In this document: positions 24,950-33,769 of the stretch, piece after piece | Position numbering within the stretch: position 1 is the first letter of the stretch | Layout: every line of letters starts with the position of its first letter | NCBI GenBank assembly: GCA_016793115.1 | Contig: JAEUIN010000407.1 | Span: forward strand, 124,001-188,000 | From: Planctomycetaceae bacterium | GTDB lineage: Bacteria; Planctomycetota; Planctomycetia; Pirellulales; PNKZ01 | Direction of reading: 5' to 3' | DNA: 64,000 nt | Translations under genes and position numbers: made by a program | The notes under the pieces: model-generated | The model's database searches: none | Told to the model about the DNA's origin: nothing | Seen by the model: only the letters and a program-made list of their open reading frames with translations

Positions 24950-25612
24950 ATGAAACTTCGCGGTCCGCTGTTGAACTGGTTCGTGGCCGGTACGTTGGTT
25001 TGGCTGTTTCGCGCGTTATTCAGCACGTTGCGTATTCGCTGGCATGAAGCCGATCCGACGACAAATCCTTATCGCGGCTTGGGTCCGGCGGTGATCTACA
25101 GCGTCTGGCATGACGCGATGATCTATTCGATCTTCGCCGGCCGGCATCGACGCACGGTCGCACTCGTCAGCAAGCATGACGATGGATCGCTGCTCGCAGC
25201 TTGCCTGCGGCGATTGGGCATCGGTTTGGTGCGCGGTTCGAGTAGCCGTTCCGCCGCCGGCGCGCTGCGCGAAATGATTAAACTCCCCGCCGATCGCAAC
25301 ATCGTGCTTACGCCGGATGGTCCCCGCGGTCCCGAGCATAAAACCAAACCGGGCATGACGTTGCTGGCCGCGCGCACCGGGCGAGGCGTCGTCGCCTCCG
25401 GCTTCGCCGCTACGAGGGCTTGGCAAATCTCCGGGCGCTGGACGTCCCTCCAAATTCCGTTGCCGTTCTCCACTGTTTACTTTCTGACCGGCTCGCCGAT
25501 GACCGTTCCGCCCGACGCTTCCCGCGACGAACTTGACGTTTTGGAGTCGCAGATTCAAACGGAAATGGATCGCCTGACCGACCGGGCGGTGCAAATGGCG
25601 CGAGCCGGATAG
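24950..25612 (+). CDS. DUF374 lysophospholipid-acyltransferase-like protein
   Basis: 220 residues. An N-terminal hydrophobic segment (LLNWFVAGTLVWLFRALFST) anchors it to the membrane. DUF374 landmarks are IYSVWHDAMIYS, VALVSKHDDGSLLAACLRRLGIGLVRGSSSR (split here for length across the motif) and VLTPDGPRGPEHKTKPG. The family belongs to the glycerolipid acyltransferase clan and is linked to lipid A-type or membrane-lipid acylation; its exact acceptor is not established. It is monocistronic by spacing. Confidence 0.88.
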   Translation: MKLRGPLLNWFVAGTLVWLFRALFSTLRIRWHEADPTTNPYRGLGPAVIYSVWHDAMIYSIFAGRHRRTVALVSKHDDGSLLAACLRRLGIGLVRGSSSRSAAGALREMIKLPADRNIVLTPDGPRGPEHKTKPGMTLLAARTGRGVVASGFAATRAWQISGRWTSLQIPLPFSTVYFLTGSPMTVPPDASRDELDVLESQIQTEMDRLTDRAVQMARAG

Positions 25613-25662
25613 TCGGCCGTCGCGGTCGAATCGGCCATTTCCGGGATTCGGGCAAACTAAGA

Positions 25663-25691
25663 TTGGCCCAACTCCTCGTGAGTGGTATACT
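25663..25691 (+). promoter_or_regulatory. Promoter for the RRM protein gene
   Basis: TTGGCC (25663-25668), a 17-base spacer and TATACT (25686-25691). It starts a leader of about 155 bases ahead of the GTG at 25853, a length at which autoregulation by an RNA-binding protein would be plausible. Confidence 0.5.
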
Positions 25692-25852
25692 TCTCGCAGT
25701 TGTCTTGACGGTGCGATTCCCGGCCCTTCTCACGAGGCCGACGTCTCTCTCTCGCCCATTCGACTTGGCGAGCCCTCCACTATCGGGCTCCATTTCTTTC
25801 GGCCCGGAATGCGAATAGGGTCGGTTTTGCTCGTTTGATTGAGGATTTCCCC

Positions 25853-26191
25853 GTGAGTAAGAGATTGTACGTCGGCAACCTGAGCTATGGCGTCACCAAC
25901 GACAGCCTGGAACAATTGTTTGCGACCTACGGCGCCGTCCGTAGCGCGCAAGTCATTCAAGACCGTGACACCGGTCGCAGCAAAGGTTTCGGCTTCGTAG
26001 AAATGGACGACGACAACGCCGCCCGCGAAGCCATCAAAGGTCTGAACGACACCGAACACGACGGTCGTCCGTTGACCGTGAACGAAGCCAAGCCGCGTGA
26101 AGAACGCAGCGGCGGCGGCGGTCGCTCGGGCGGTTACGGCGGCGGTGGCGGCGGTTACGGCGGTGGCGGCGGCGGCAAGCGCCGCTACTAA
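25853..26191 (+). CDS. RNA-binding protein with one RRM and a glycine-rich tail
   Basis: 112 residues from the GTG at 25853 (GAGGA at 25841-25845). One RRM: RNP2 is LYVGNL and RNP1 is KGFGFVEM, followed by a C-terminal Gly/Arg/Tyr tail (GGGGRSGGYGGGG). This is the layout of cold-inducible bacterial RRM proteins (cyanobacterial Rbp and eukaryotic GRP types). It probably binds single-stranded RNA and acts in post-transcriptional control or cold response; the latter is inference. A strong terminator follows. Confidence 0.93.
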   Translation: MSKRLYVGNLSYGVTNDSLEQLFATYGAVRSAQVIQDRDTGRSKGFGFVEMDDDNAAREAIKGLNDTEHDGRPLTVNEAKPREERSGGGGRSGGYGGGGGGYGGGGGGKRRY

Positions 26192-26242
26192 GCCGACTGT
26201 CCGCACAAGATTGATCCGCATTCGTGCGGACTCAAAATCACA

Positions 26243-26286
26243 AGGGCTAGCCGACGCAATCTAGCGTCGGCTCGCCCTCTGTTTTT
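26243..26286 (+). terminator. Intrinsic terminator of the RRM gene
   Basis: A long stem (AGGGC-AGCCGACGC against GCGTCGGCT-GCCCT, one mismatch) with a short loop, followed by five T residues. Confidence 0.8.
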
Positions 26287-26402
26287 ACTGCCGGTAAGTT
26301 CGGCCTCGAGCGAAGCGGCCCGCCGGGAGCGGTTCGGCGCGGATAGGTCCGCGGCTCGGTCTCGCGACCCAGGCTCGCCGCGCGGAGGCCGAGCAGTTCG
26401 CT

Positions 26403-26693
26403 CTAGCCTTCGATCGGCAGGCGCACTTCATACCGCGTCATCCGATTGACTTTCTGCGACAGTTCCTTGACGTCGCAGTCGATGCGGCACTCGGCGACCG
26501 AGCGAGGGTAGGCGACCCAGGAACCGCCTTGGAACTCGAACGTGTTCTTCTTCTCGTCTTCGAGCAGAATGAACGGCTTGCCGTATTGCTTCGGCGGCTG
26601 TTTGACCGGCCGCGGCGTCGGCGGAGGAGCGGCGGCAGCGGCCCGCGGCGAGGAGTGTCGCCGATTCGATTGATAGGAGCGACGTTGGGCCAT
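26403..26693 (-). CDS. Small basic protein of unknown function (96 aa)
   Basis: 96 residues from the ATG at 26693, with AAGGA about 8 bases upstream. The first ~35 residues are a basic Ala/Pro-rich arm (RAAAAAPPPTPRPVKQPPK). The rest is a compact beta-like domain (PFILLEDEKKNTFEFQGGSW, then TRYEVRLPIEG) with Cys in AECRIDCDV. It resembles small planctomycete-specific proteins, but I cannot name a family. There is no signal peptide. Confidence 0.7.
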   Translation of the reverse strand: MAQRRSYQSNRRHSSPRAAAAAPPPTPRPVKQPPKQYGKPFILLEDEKKNTFEFQGGSWVAYPRSVAECRIDCDVKELSQKVNRMTRYEVRLPIEG

Positions 26694-26984
26694 GTGCGAT
26701 TCCTTTTGAGAAGTGAGACGTCGTCTAGACGACGCGTCCTAGAGTTCGAGGCGGGCGACGTAAGCGCTCACGGCCGAAGCGGCGCGCGGCCGCATCGGTC
26801 GAGTCCCTCCATTACCGCCGATCGTTGCGCCGCCCACAAGCCGTGATCGTGTTGCCGAGGGAAAAGAATCGCAACTTTCGCGGATTCTTTCCCGCAACGC
26901 CGGCGAGTTCGGCGATAATCAAGCCTGATCGAACCAGATCGATGAGACGACGACGCTTATCAACTTCGGCCGCGAGCGCTCGAC

Positions 26985-27257
26985 ATGTTGAATATCACGC
27001 GGCAAACGAAGCACGAAGATATTGAAGAGCTGCGCCAGTTTCAGCGGCGACACGACAAGCTCAAGCCGGCCGATCAAACCCATGAGCGGCTCGTCGAATT
27101 GCGAGAATTCATTCGTTTGCTTGCCAAGACCGAGCACGGTCAGCGCGAACTCGATTGCCGCACCCGACAATTCGGAAGTTGCGAGCCGCAAGCCGAAGAA
27201 TCCGAACTTTCCTACTATGGTCGTTTGCGGCTCTGGCTCGATCGCGACATGGATTGA
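26985..27257 (+). CDS. Hypothetical charged protein (90 aa)
   Basis: 90 residues, rich in Arg, Glu and Gln with heptad-like spacing (EDIEELRQFQRRHDKL, ERLVELREFIRLLAK), suggesting a short coiled coil. It ends five bases before the convergent ispH stop. No clear ribosome site precedes the ATG, and an overlapping frame on the other strand exists, so gene status is moderate. No known domain. Confidence 0.4.
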   Translation: MLNITRQTKHEDIEELRQFQRRHDKLKPADQTHERLVELREFIRLLAKTEHGQRELDCRTRQFGSCEPQAEESELSYYGRLRLWLDRDMD

Positions 27258-27262
27258 TCGCT

Positions 27263-28249
27263 CTAGGGAGCGTTCTGAACGTCGACCGTCGCCAAAAGCG
27301 CACTCGCCGCAGGTCGCGCGGCGTCTGCCGTGCGCAGCTCGCGCGGCAGCGGGAAGAACACTTCTTCGCTGCGCACGACGCGGGCCTCGACCGTCGCGGC
27401 GTAGCGTTCTTTTAGAAAGTCGATGACTTGCTCGACGACCAACTCCGGCGCGCTGGCCCCGGCCGTGACGAGCACCGTCTCATGGCCTTGGAACCAGGCC
27501 GGGTCGATATCGGCCGCACCGTCGATCAGATAGGCTCGCCGGCCGTTCTCCAGCCCCAGTTCCGCGAGACGCTGGCTGTTTGAACTGTTTTGGCTGCCCA
27601 GCACGAGCACGACGTCGGACTCGGCCGACAACGTGCGCACCGCCTCTTGCCGATTCTGCGTCGCGTAACAGATGTCGTCTTTCGGCGGGTTGTTAATGTG
27701 CGGAAAGCGGACTCGTAAGCGGGTGATGATGCGGTTGGCGTCGTCGACGCTCAACGTCGTCTGCGTGAGGTAGGCGACCTTGCGTTCGTCGGCCACCTGC
27801 AATTTATCGACGTCTTCGGGCGTTTCGACTAACAGCATGCACTCGGGCGCTTCGCCCATCGTGCCGATCACTTCGTCGTGCCCTTCGTGGCCGATGAGAA
27901 TGATGGTGTAGCCCGCCTTCGCGAAGCGGATGGCTTCGAGATGCACCTTGGTGACGAGCGGGCAGGTGGCGTCGATCGTCTTCAGCTTCCGCGTCGCGGC
28001 GATTCGGCGAATCTCGGGCGACACCCCGTGCGCGGAGTAGAGCAGATTCGATCCTTCCGGCACCTCCGCGAGCGTGTCGACGAACACGGCCCCTTTATCG
28101 CGAAACGTTTCGACGACGTACTTATTGTGGACGATCTCGTGGTACACGTAGATCGGCGTGCCGAGCAGGCGAATCGCCAAGTCGAGGCTTTCGATCGCCA
28201 TGTTCACGCCCGCGCAAAACCCTCGCGGACCGGCCAGAAGTATCTTCAT
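27263..28249 (-). CDS. ispH: 4-hydroxy-3-methylbut-2-enyl diphosphate reductase IspH
   Basis: 328 residues. Cluster cysteines sit in GPRGFCAGV (Cys12), DATCPLVTKVH and ICYATQNRQEAV; the latter two and GSQNSSNSQRL are family signatures. The substrate-binding His is in SAHGVSP. It carries out the last step of the MEP pathway, giving IPP and DMAPP with a [4Fe-4S] cluster. It is divergent from hpnC across a ~170-base gap, placing isoprenoid supply next to squalene synthesis. Length is slightly above the usual ~310-316. Confidence 0.97.
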   Translation of the reverse strand: MKILLAGPRGFCAGVNMAIESLDLAIRLLGTPIYVYHEIVHNKYVVETFRDKGAVFVDTLAEVPEGSNLLYSAHGVSPEIRRIAATRKLKTIDATCPLVTKVHLEAIRFAKAGYTIILIGHEGHDEVIGTMGEAPECMLLVETPEDVDKLQVADERKVAYLTQTTLSVDDANRIITRLRVRFPHINNPPKDDICYATQNRQEAVRTLSAESDVVLVLGSQNSSNSQRLAELGLENGRRAYLIDGAADIDPAWFQGHETVLVTAGASAPELVVEQVIDFLKERYAATVEARVVRSEEVFFPLPRELRTADAARPAASALLATVDVQNAP

Positions 28250-28423
28250 CGCGTTCTAGTTCGACGGGGTGGCGAAGCGTGGAGAGAAAGCGAGAGTCGA
28301 AGGGAGCGGGAATCTCGTTTTGTGACGGCGGACGTCAATCGCTATCATATCGGCTTGCGGCGAGAGGGACTAGGCAAGCGCGGCGGCACGGGCGGCCGGG
28401 GCCGCTTGTTTGCGAGCGAAATC

Positions 28424-29365
28424 ATGGCGGTATTTTCGATCGTCGACGAATTGCGCACGTACGGCCCCGCCGGCACGTCGGTCGTCGCGGCTCCGCCTCC
28501 TTCGCTTGCCGCCGCCGAAAACTACTGCCGACGCTTGGCGACGACGCACTACGAGAATTTCGCCGTCGCGAGCCGCTTGCTGCCGCGCACCCTGCGACGG
28601 CATTTCTACAACGTCTACGCCTACTGTCGCTGGTCGGACGACTTGGCCGACGAAACGGGCGACCGCGAGCGCAGCCTTGAGCTCCTCGATTGGTGGGAAG
28701 CCGAGTTGCGGGCTTGCTACGCCGGCGAAGTGCGACATCCGGTCTTCGTCGCGCTCCGCGGCACGATCGCCGAGTTCGATATTCCGCCCGCACCGTTTCT
28801 CGATTTGCTCGCGGCGTTTCGCCAAGATCAAACCGTGCGACGTTACGCCGACTACGACGCGCTGCTCGGCTACTGTCGCAACTCGGCCGATCCCGTCGGC
28901 CGGCTTGTGCTTTACCTGGCGCGCCGCCATCGACCGGAACTGCTCCGCTACAGCGATGCAATTTGCACCGGTTTGCAATTGGCGAATTTCTGGCAAGACG
29001 TACGCCGCGACTACGCCGTCGGCCGCGTTTACTTACCGCAAGACGATCTCCGTCGCTTCGGCGTCGACGAAGCCGAACTCGGCGCGGCTCAGGCGAGCCG
29101 AGCGTTGCGAGATCTCTTGGCTTTTGAAGTCGATCGCGCCGAGCGGCTGTTGCGGTCCGGGCTGCCGCTCGTCGCGGCGATGCCCCGCGGCTTGGCGGGC
29201 GATATTTGGTTGTTCGCTCAAGGTGGACTCCGCATCTTGGCCAAGATTCGTGCGCAAGACTTCGACGTTCTCGCTCATCGCCCTAAAGTGACGAAGTGGG
29301 ATCAACTCCGGTTGCTCGTCGGCTGCCTGTGGCGCAACAAGTTCGGCGGCGAGCCGAACTCATGA
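28424..29365 (+). CDS. hpnC: Hydroxysqualene synthase HpnC
   Basis: 313 residues from the ATG at 28424; the open frame upstream overlaps the ispH promoter side and is not expected to be translated. Squalene/phytoene synthase fold: first aspartate motif in YCRWSDDLADE (Asp72-Asp73), second in ANFWQDVRRDYAVGRVYLP. It converts presqualene diphosphate from HpnD to hydroxysqualene. Its stop overlaps the hpnD start (ATGA), showing coupling in the hpnC-hpnD-hpnE operon. Confidence 0.94.
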   Translation: MAVFSIVDELRTYGPAGTSVVAAPPPSLAAAENYCRRLATTHYENFAVASRLLPRTLRRHFYNVYAYCRWSDDLADETGDRERSLELLDWWEAELRACYAGEVRHPVFVALRGTIAEFDIPPAPFLDLLAAFRQDQTVRRYADYDALLGYCRNSADPVGRLVLYLARRHRPELLRYSDAICTGLQLANFWQDVRRDYAVGRVYLPQDDLRRFGVDEAELGAAQASRALRDLLAFEVDRAERLLRSGLPLVAAMPRGLAGDIWLFAQGGLRILAKIRAQDFDVLAHRPKVTKWDQLRLLVGCLWRNKFGGEPNS

Positions 29366-30273
29366 CGACGGCGGAGACGATACGCATGCCGCCGCGCAAT
29401 CCGCCGTCGCAGGGAGCGATCGACGAGAGTTATCGCCGCTGCACGGCCCTGGCTCGACGCGCGGCCCGCAACTTCTACTACTCTTTTTGGGTGCTGCCGG
29501 CGGACAAGCGCCGGGCCATGTGCGCGCTCTATGCGTTCTTTCGCCATACGGACGATCTCGGCGATTGCGATCGTCCGACGGCCGAACGCCGCACTGCGCT
29601 CGCGAACTGGCGGAGCGATCTGCGCCGCGCGATCGACGGCGCAACCGACGATCCGCTCTTGCCGGCCGTCGTCGACGCCGTGCGGCGCTACGCCGTTCCG
29701 GTCGAATATCTGGAAACGGCCGTCGACGGCGTCGAGAGCGACTTGGATCGCTCGCGCTTCGCGACGGTCGCCGAACTAGAGCACTATTGCTATCAGGTCG
29801 CGTCCGTCGTCGGCTTGGCGTGCATTCATGTCTGGGGATTCGATCCGCGGCCGGAGGCGTATGAGGCGGCGCGACGCTGCGGCTTGGCCTTTCAACTCAC
29901 CAACATTCTCCGCGACGTGCGCGAAGACGCCGAGCACGGCCGCGTCTACTTGCCCGCCGAAGATCTCGACCGCTTCGGGCTCACGGCCGAAGACGTCGCG
30001 TCGCCGCAACCGAATGCCCGCGTCTTGGAATTGATTCGCTGCGAAGCGGAGCGGGCCGAAGAGCACTACCGCGCGGCCTGCGGCTTGTTCGCGTATCTCA
30101 GCCCCGACGGCCGCCGCACGTACGGCGCGATGTACGACATCTACCACGCACTGCTCGTGAAGATCCGCGATCGCGGCGGCGACGTCTTCTCGTCGCGCGT
30201 CCGGCTCAGCGGCTGGCATAAAGCGACGCTCGCGCTCCGCCAATGGACCCCGCTGGCTAGACGCGCTCCATGA
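29362..30273 (+). CDS. hpnD: Presqualene diphosphate synthase HpnD
   Basis: 303 residues from the ATG at 29362, overlapping hpnC by four bases. First aspartate motif is FFRHTDDLGD (Asp64-Asp65), second is TNILRDVREDAEHGRVYLP. It condenses two farnesyl diphosphates to presqualene diphosphate, the first step of the HpnCDE squalene route. Its stop overlaps the hpnE start. The paralogy to HpnC is clear across the whole length. Confidence 0.95.
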   Translation: MTTAETIRMPPRNPPSQGAIDESYRRCTALARRAARNFYYSFWVLPADKRRAMCALYAFFRHTDDLGDCDRPTAERRTALANWRSDLRRAIDGATDDPLLPAVVDAVRRYAVPVEYLETAVDGVESDLDRSRFATVAELEHYCYQVASVVGLACIHVWGFDPRPEAYEAARRCGLAFQLTNILRDVREDAEHGRVYLPAEDLDRFGLTAEDVASPQPNARVLELIRCEAERAEEHYRAACGLFAYLSPDGRRTYGAMYDIYHALLVKIRDRGGDVFSSRVRLSGWHKATLALRQWTPLARRAP

Positions 30274-31685
30274 GCGACGCCGGCGAAGCGGATCGGGTCG
30301 TCATCATCGGCGGCGGCTTGGCCGGCTTGGCGACCGCCGCGGCGCTCGCCGACGAAGGCGTCGACGTCGAACTCTTCGAGGCCCGGCGTCGTCTCGGCGG
30401 GCGGGCCTCCTCTTGGCACGACGCCGCCTCCGGCGCGTCGATCGACTTCTGTCAGCACGTCGGCATGGCCTGCTGCACGAACTTCGCCGACTTTTGCCGG
30501 CGCACCGGCGTCGCCGATCGCTTCCGTCGCGCCGACGTGCTCCACTTCTTCGGACCCGACGGTCGCCGCTGCGACTTCCGCGCGACGCGCGGCCTCCCCG
30601 CGCCGCTGCACCTGCTGCCGTCGTTCGCGCGGCTCGGCTATCTGTCGCTCGGCGAACGCGCACGCATCGGCGCCGCCCTGCGCCAGTTGGCTCGCTTGCC
30701 GGCCGAGCAAGACGATGCGACGATCGGCGATTGGCTTCGCGCGCACGGCCAAAGTTCGCGAGCCGTTAAGCTGTTCTGGGCGCCGGTCCTCGTCAGCGCG
30801 TTGGGCGAAGCGGTCGACAAGGCCTCGCTCAAGTATGCCCGCAAGGTCTTCGTCGACGGTTTCTTGCGGAACGCGCAGTCCTATCAAGTCGACGTCCCGA
30901 CCGCGCCGCTGCATGAGTTGTTCGACGGCGTCGTCGCCGCGCAGCTTCGTCGACGCGGCGCGACTCTGCAAACCGGCCTGCCGATTCGCGCCCTGCGTCG
31001 CAGCGAATCGAGCGCCGCGTGGGAACTCGATCTGGGCGACGACGTCGTGCGCACGGCAAGCCAAGTCGTCGTCGCGCTCGCCTGGCGCCGCGCGGCGGAG
31101 TTGCTGGCGCCGCTGCGCTACGAGTGGCCGGCGATCTCCTCGTGGAGCTCGATCTCGGGCGCGCCGATTTCCGGCGTGCATCTCTGGTTCGATCGCCCGC
31201 TGACCGACTTGCCGCACGCCGTGCTCGTCGGCACGCTCGCGCAATGGCTGTTCCGCCGCGACTCCGACACGGCCGCGGCAGCCGGCGGCGAGCACTATTA
31301 TCAAGTCGTCGTCAGCGCGTCGTACGACCTTGAAGCGCTGGATCGCGACGTCGCGATCGCCCGAATCGTCGCCGAGCTCAAGCAAGCGTTTCCTCCGGCG
31401 GCCGAAGCTCGGCTGCTGCGCCATCGCGTGGTCACGGAGCGCGAAGCGGTGTTCTCGGCCCGCCCGGGAATCGACGCCCTCCGCCCACCGCAAACGACGC
31501 CGCTTGAGGGGCTATTTCTCGCCGGCGATTGGACCGCGACCGGTTGGCCGGGCACGATGGAGAGCGCCGTCCGCAGCGGCTACCTCGCGGCCGAAGGCGT
31601 GCTGACGAAGCTGGGTCGGCCGCGCAAGCTCATCGTCGACGATTTGCCGCTCGCGAAGCTTTCCCAAAGACTCTTCCGTTTATAG
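30270..31685 (+). CDS. hpnE: Hydroxysqualene dehydroxylase HpnE
   Basis: 471 residues, ATG overlapping the hpnD stop. The FAD-binding motif is VVIIGGGLAGLATAAALADE, followed by LFEARRRLGGRASSW; the C-terminal FAD motif is LEGLFLAGDWTATGWPGTMESA. It is an amine-oxidase-like flavoprotein. It reduces hydroxysqualene to squalene, which Shc at 15954 then cyclises. Length fits the family (~420-470). Confidence 0.95.
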   Translation: MSDAGEADRVVIIGGGLAGLATAAALADEGVDVELFEARRRLGGRASSWHDAASGASIDFCQHVGMACCTNFADFCRRTGVADRFRRADVLHFFGPDGRRCDFRATRGLPAPLHLLPSFARLGYLSLGERARIGAALRQLARLPAEQDDATIGDWLRAHGQSSRAVKLFWAPVLVSALGEAVDKASLKYARKVFVDGFLRNAQSYQVDVPTAPLHELFDGVVAAQLRRRGATLQTGLPIRALRRSESSAAWELDLGDDVVRTASQVVVALAWRRAAELLAPLRYEWPAISSWSSISGAPISGVHLWFDRPLTDLPHAVLVGTLAQWLFRRDSDTAAAAGGEHYYQVVVSASYDLEALDRDVAIARIVAELKQAFPPAAEARLLRHRVVTEREAVFSARPGIDALRPPQTTPLEGLFLAGDWTATGWPGTMESAVRSGYLAAEGVLTKLGRPRKLIVDDLPLAKLSQRLFRL

Positions 31686-31902
31686 CGAGCCGCACGCGCG
31701 CCGCTCAGCATTGCCGGCATCGAGCGCAAGTTCGCGCCGGTCTTGTTTGCCCAGCCGCTACGCCTTACCATCCGCCGCGCGACCGCTAATCCGCAGGCAT
31801 AATTGCTGGCGGGAGCGACGTTTCCCGCCGCCGCTTCGACCTCTCGGATCGAGTCGCGGCGCGTCGTGATATCGTGTCGTCGCGCGTGTGGGAGAGTCGG
31901 CC

Positions 31903-32739
31903 ATGTGCCGTGTCGTCAATCAAACTCGCCTCGCTTCGCTGGTCGTCGTCGCCGCCTTGGCGTCGCTCGTCGGCTGCGCTCAAAATCCGCTCGTCTTGCA
32001 AGGCAAGGTGCAGTCGATGGAGCAAGCGCAAACGTCGCTCGCGGCCCGCAACGACGAATTGCAGACCCGCGCGAGTTCGCTCGATCGCAACAACCAAGAG
32101 CTTGAGACGCTGCTCGCCCAAGAGCGGCAACAAAAACGGATTCTTGAAGATCAGGTCGGCGCGCTGCGCGACCAGTTGAACACCACGTCGTCGCAACTCG
32201 CCAAGGTGCAGGGTGAAGCGGAGACGTTCGGCAAGAAAGCCGAAACGCTCGAGGCCTCGCTCAAGAAGCAAGCCGGAGCCACGATCCGCGCCAACAACAG
32301 CTTGAAAAACGTCCTGCCGGTGATTCGCATTCAAGGCGTCGAAGTTCGCGAAGACGGCGACGTCATTCGCATCGAACTTCCCGGCGCTCGGCTCTTTGAG
32401 CCCGGCACGGCTCGGCTTACCGCCGAAGGCTCGCGCCTGATCGAAGACGTGAGCGCCAACGTGCAGCGCTCGTATCCCGAGCAGATCATCGGCGTCGAAG
32501 GGCACACGTCGAGCGATCCGGTGCCGGTCGGCCGCTGGGCCAGCCAGCATCAGCTGTCGACCGGCATGGCGATGGCCGTCTACGATCAGCTCATGGCCCG
32601 CGGCGGCTTCGGGCCCAGCCGCCTATTCATCGTCGGCCACGGCGCGAACCATCCGGCGGCGTCGAACGCCACGCCGGCCGGCCGCGAGCGCAATCTGCGC
32701 GTCGAACTGGTCGTCTATCCCGAGAAGGCGACGCGGTAG
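31903..32739 (+). CDS. OmpA-family lipoprotein with coiled coil
   Basis: 278 residues from the ATG at 31903; a GTG five codons upstream is possible. The signal peptide ends in the lipobox SLVGC (Cys25). Residues ~35-135 form a coiled coil (SMEQAQTSLAARNDELQ and repeats). The C-terminal ~130 residues are an OmpA/MotB peptidoglycan-binding domain: FEPGTARLTAEGSRLIEDV, IGVEGHTSSD, then GHGANHPAASN and RERNLRVELVV. It probably tethers the outer membrane to the cell wall. Planctomycete peptidoglycan makes this plausible. Confidence 0.9.
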   Translation: MCRVVNQTRLASLVVVAALASLVGCAQNPLVLQGKVQSMEQAQTSLAARNDELQTRASSLDRNNQELETLLAQERQQKRILEDQVGALRDQLNTTSSQLAKVQGEAETFGKKAETLEASLKKQAGATIRANNSLKNVLPVIRIQGVEVREDGDVIRIELPGARLFEPGTARLTAEGSRLIEDVSANVQRSYPEQIIGVEGHTSSDPVPVGRWASQHQLSTGMAMAVYDQLMARGGFGPSRLFIVGHGANHPAASNATPAGRERNLRVELVVYPEKATR

Positions 32740-32770
32740 CACCCGCCGGCCGACGCGCTGCGTGCAGGAA

Positions 32771-32792
32771 AACGCCCTCCTCGGCGTTCTTT
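32771..32792 (+). terminator. Weak hairpin terminator
   Basis: AACGCC (32771-32776) and GGCGTT (32783-32788) with a six-base loop, followed by CTTT. It lies just after the OmpA-like gene. Confidence 0.45.
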
Positions 32793-32917
32793 AAAGTCAC
32801 CCAGCGCGATCCCCGGCACGATCCGTCGAGCGAACCGCCCCCTGACGGGCTTTGTCGTTCCGAAGTAAACTAGGTGGCTTCGGTCCGTATCTCAATTGTC
32901 AGGCTGTTTGGGCGCGC

Positions 32918-33526
32918 ATGATCGTCATCGTCGACTACGGAATGGGGAACCTGCGGAGCGTTCAAAAAGGCTTCGAGAAGGTAGGGCACGAGGCGATCGT
33001 TTCCGGCGACCCCGCCGAGGTTCGCCGCGCCGCCAAGGTGGTGCTCCCCGGCGTCGGGGCGTTTCCGGATGCGATGAGCGAGTTGAATCGGCGTCGGCTC
33101 ATCGAGCCGGTCCGCGCCGCGGTCGACTCGGGGAAACCTTTCCTTGGCATCTGCCTTGGGCTGCAATTGTTGTTCGAAACCGGCACCGAAGGGGGGCGCT
33201 ACGAAGGGCTCGGCGTCTTCGGCGGCGAAGTCGTGCGGTTTCAACTGCCGCATGAATTCAAAGTGCCCCACATGGGTTGGAACAAGCTGGACATCGTCCG
33301 TCCGTCGCCGCTGACCACGGGGTTGTCGAGCGAGCCCTACGTCTATTTCGTGCATAGCTACTACGCGGCACCGCGCGACGAATCGATCGTGGCCGCGACG
33401 GCCACTTACCACCGGCCGTTCACGGCCGTCGTCCATCGCGACAACGTGTATGCGGCCCAGTTCCACCCGGAGAAGAGCCAGCGCGACGGACTGACGCTGC
33501 TCAAAAACTTTGCCGAGCTTAAATAA
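32918..33526 (+). CDS. hisH: Imidazole glycerol phosphate synthase subunit HisH
   Basis: 202 residues from the ATG at 32918 (MIVIVDYGMGNLRSVQ). It is a class I glutamine amidotransferase with Cys79 in LGICLGLQ, His183 and Glu185 in QFHPEKSQ, and the oxyanion strand PGVGAFPDAM. It supplies ammonia to HisF (not in the window) in histidine synthesis. hisA follows after 243 bases with a repeat between. Confidence 0.96.
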   Translation: MIVIVDYGMGNLRSVQKGFEKVGHEAIVSGDPAEVRRAAKVVLPGVGAFPDAMSELNRRRLIEPVRAAVDSGKPFLGICLGLQLLFETGTEGGRYEGLGVFGGEVVRFQLPHEFKVPHMGWNKLDIVRPSPLTTGLSSEPYVYFVHSYYAAPRDESIVAATATYHRPFTAVVHRDNVYAAQFHPEKSQRDGLTLLKNFAELK

Positions 33527-33558
33527 CTCGGCCCGCGACGGGGCCTCCCGGCCGGGAA

Positions 33559-33590
33559 TTCACAACGGAGATCCCGGAGTTCTCGGAGGC
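33559..33590 (+). repeat. Dispersed repeat R4, partial copy
   Basis: TTCACAACGGAG followed by ATCCCGGAGTTCTCGGAGGC, related to the fuller palindromic copy at 36778-36854. It lies in the 243-base hisH-hisA gap. Confidence 0.5.
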
Positions 33591-33769
33591 GAAGAAGAAC
33601 GTTCCCGCTTTCACATTTCTCCGCGATCTGTGAATCTTTTTGCAGAAATGGAATTCGGGGGCATGGTCGCCGACTTGCGTTGTTATCACCTTGGTTGCTT
33701 TTGCCTGTTTCGCGTGTCATATTCGGAAGCGTTGGCCGGCCGCATGCCGGCAGGAAGCGAGCTTGCGTG

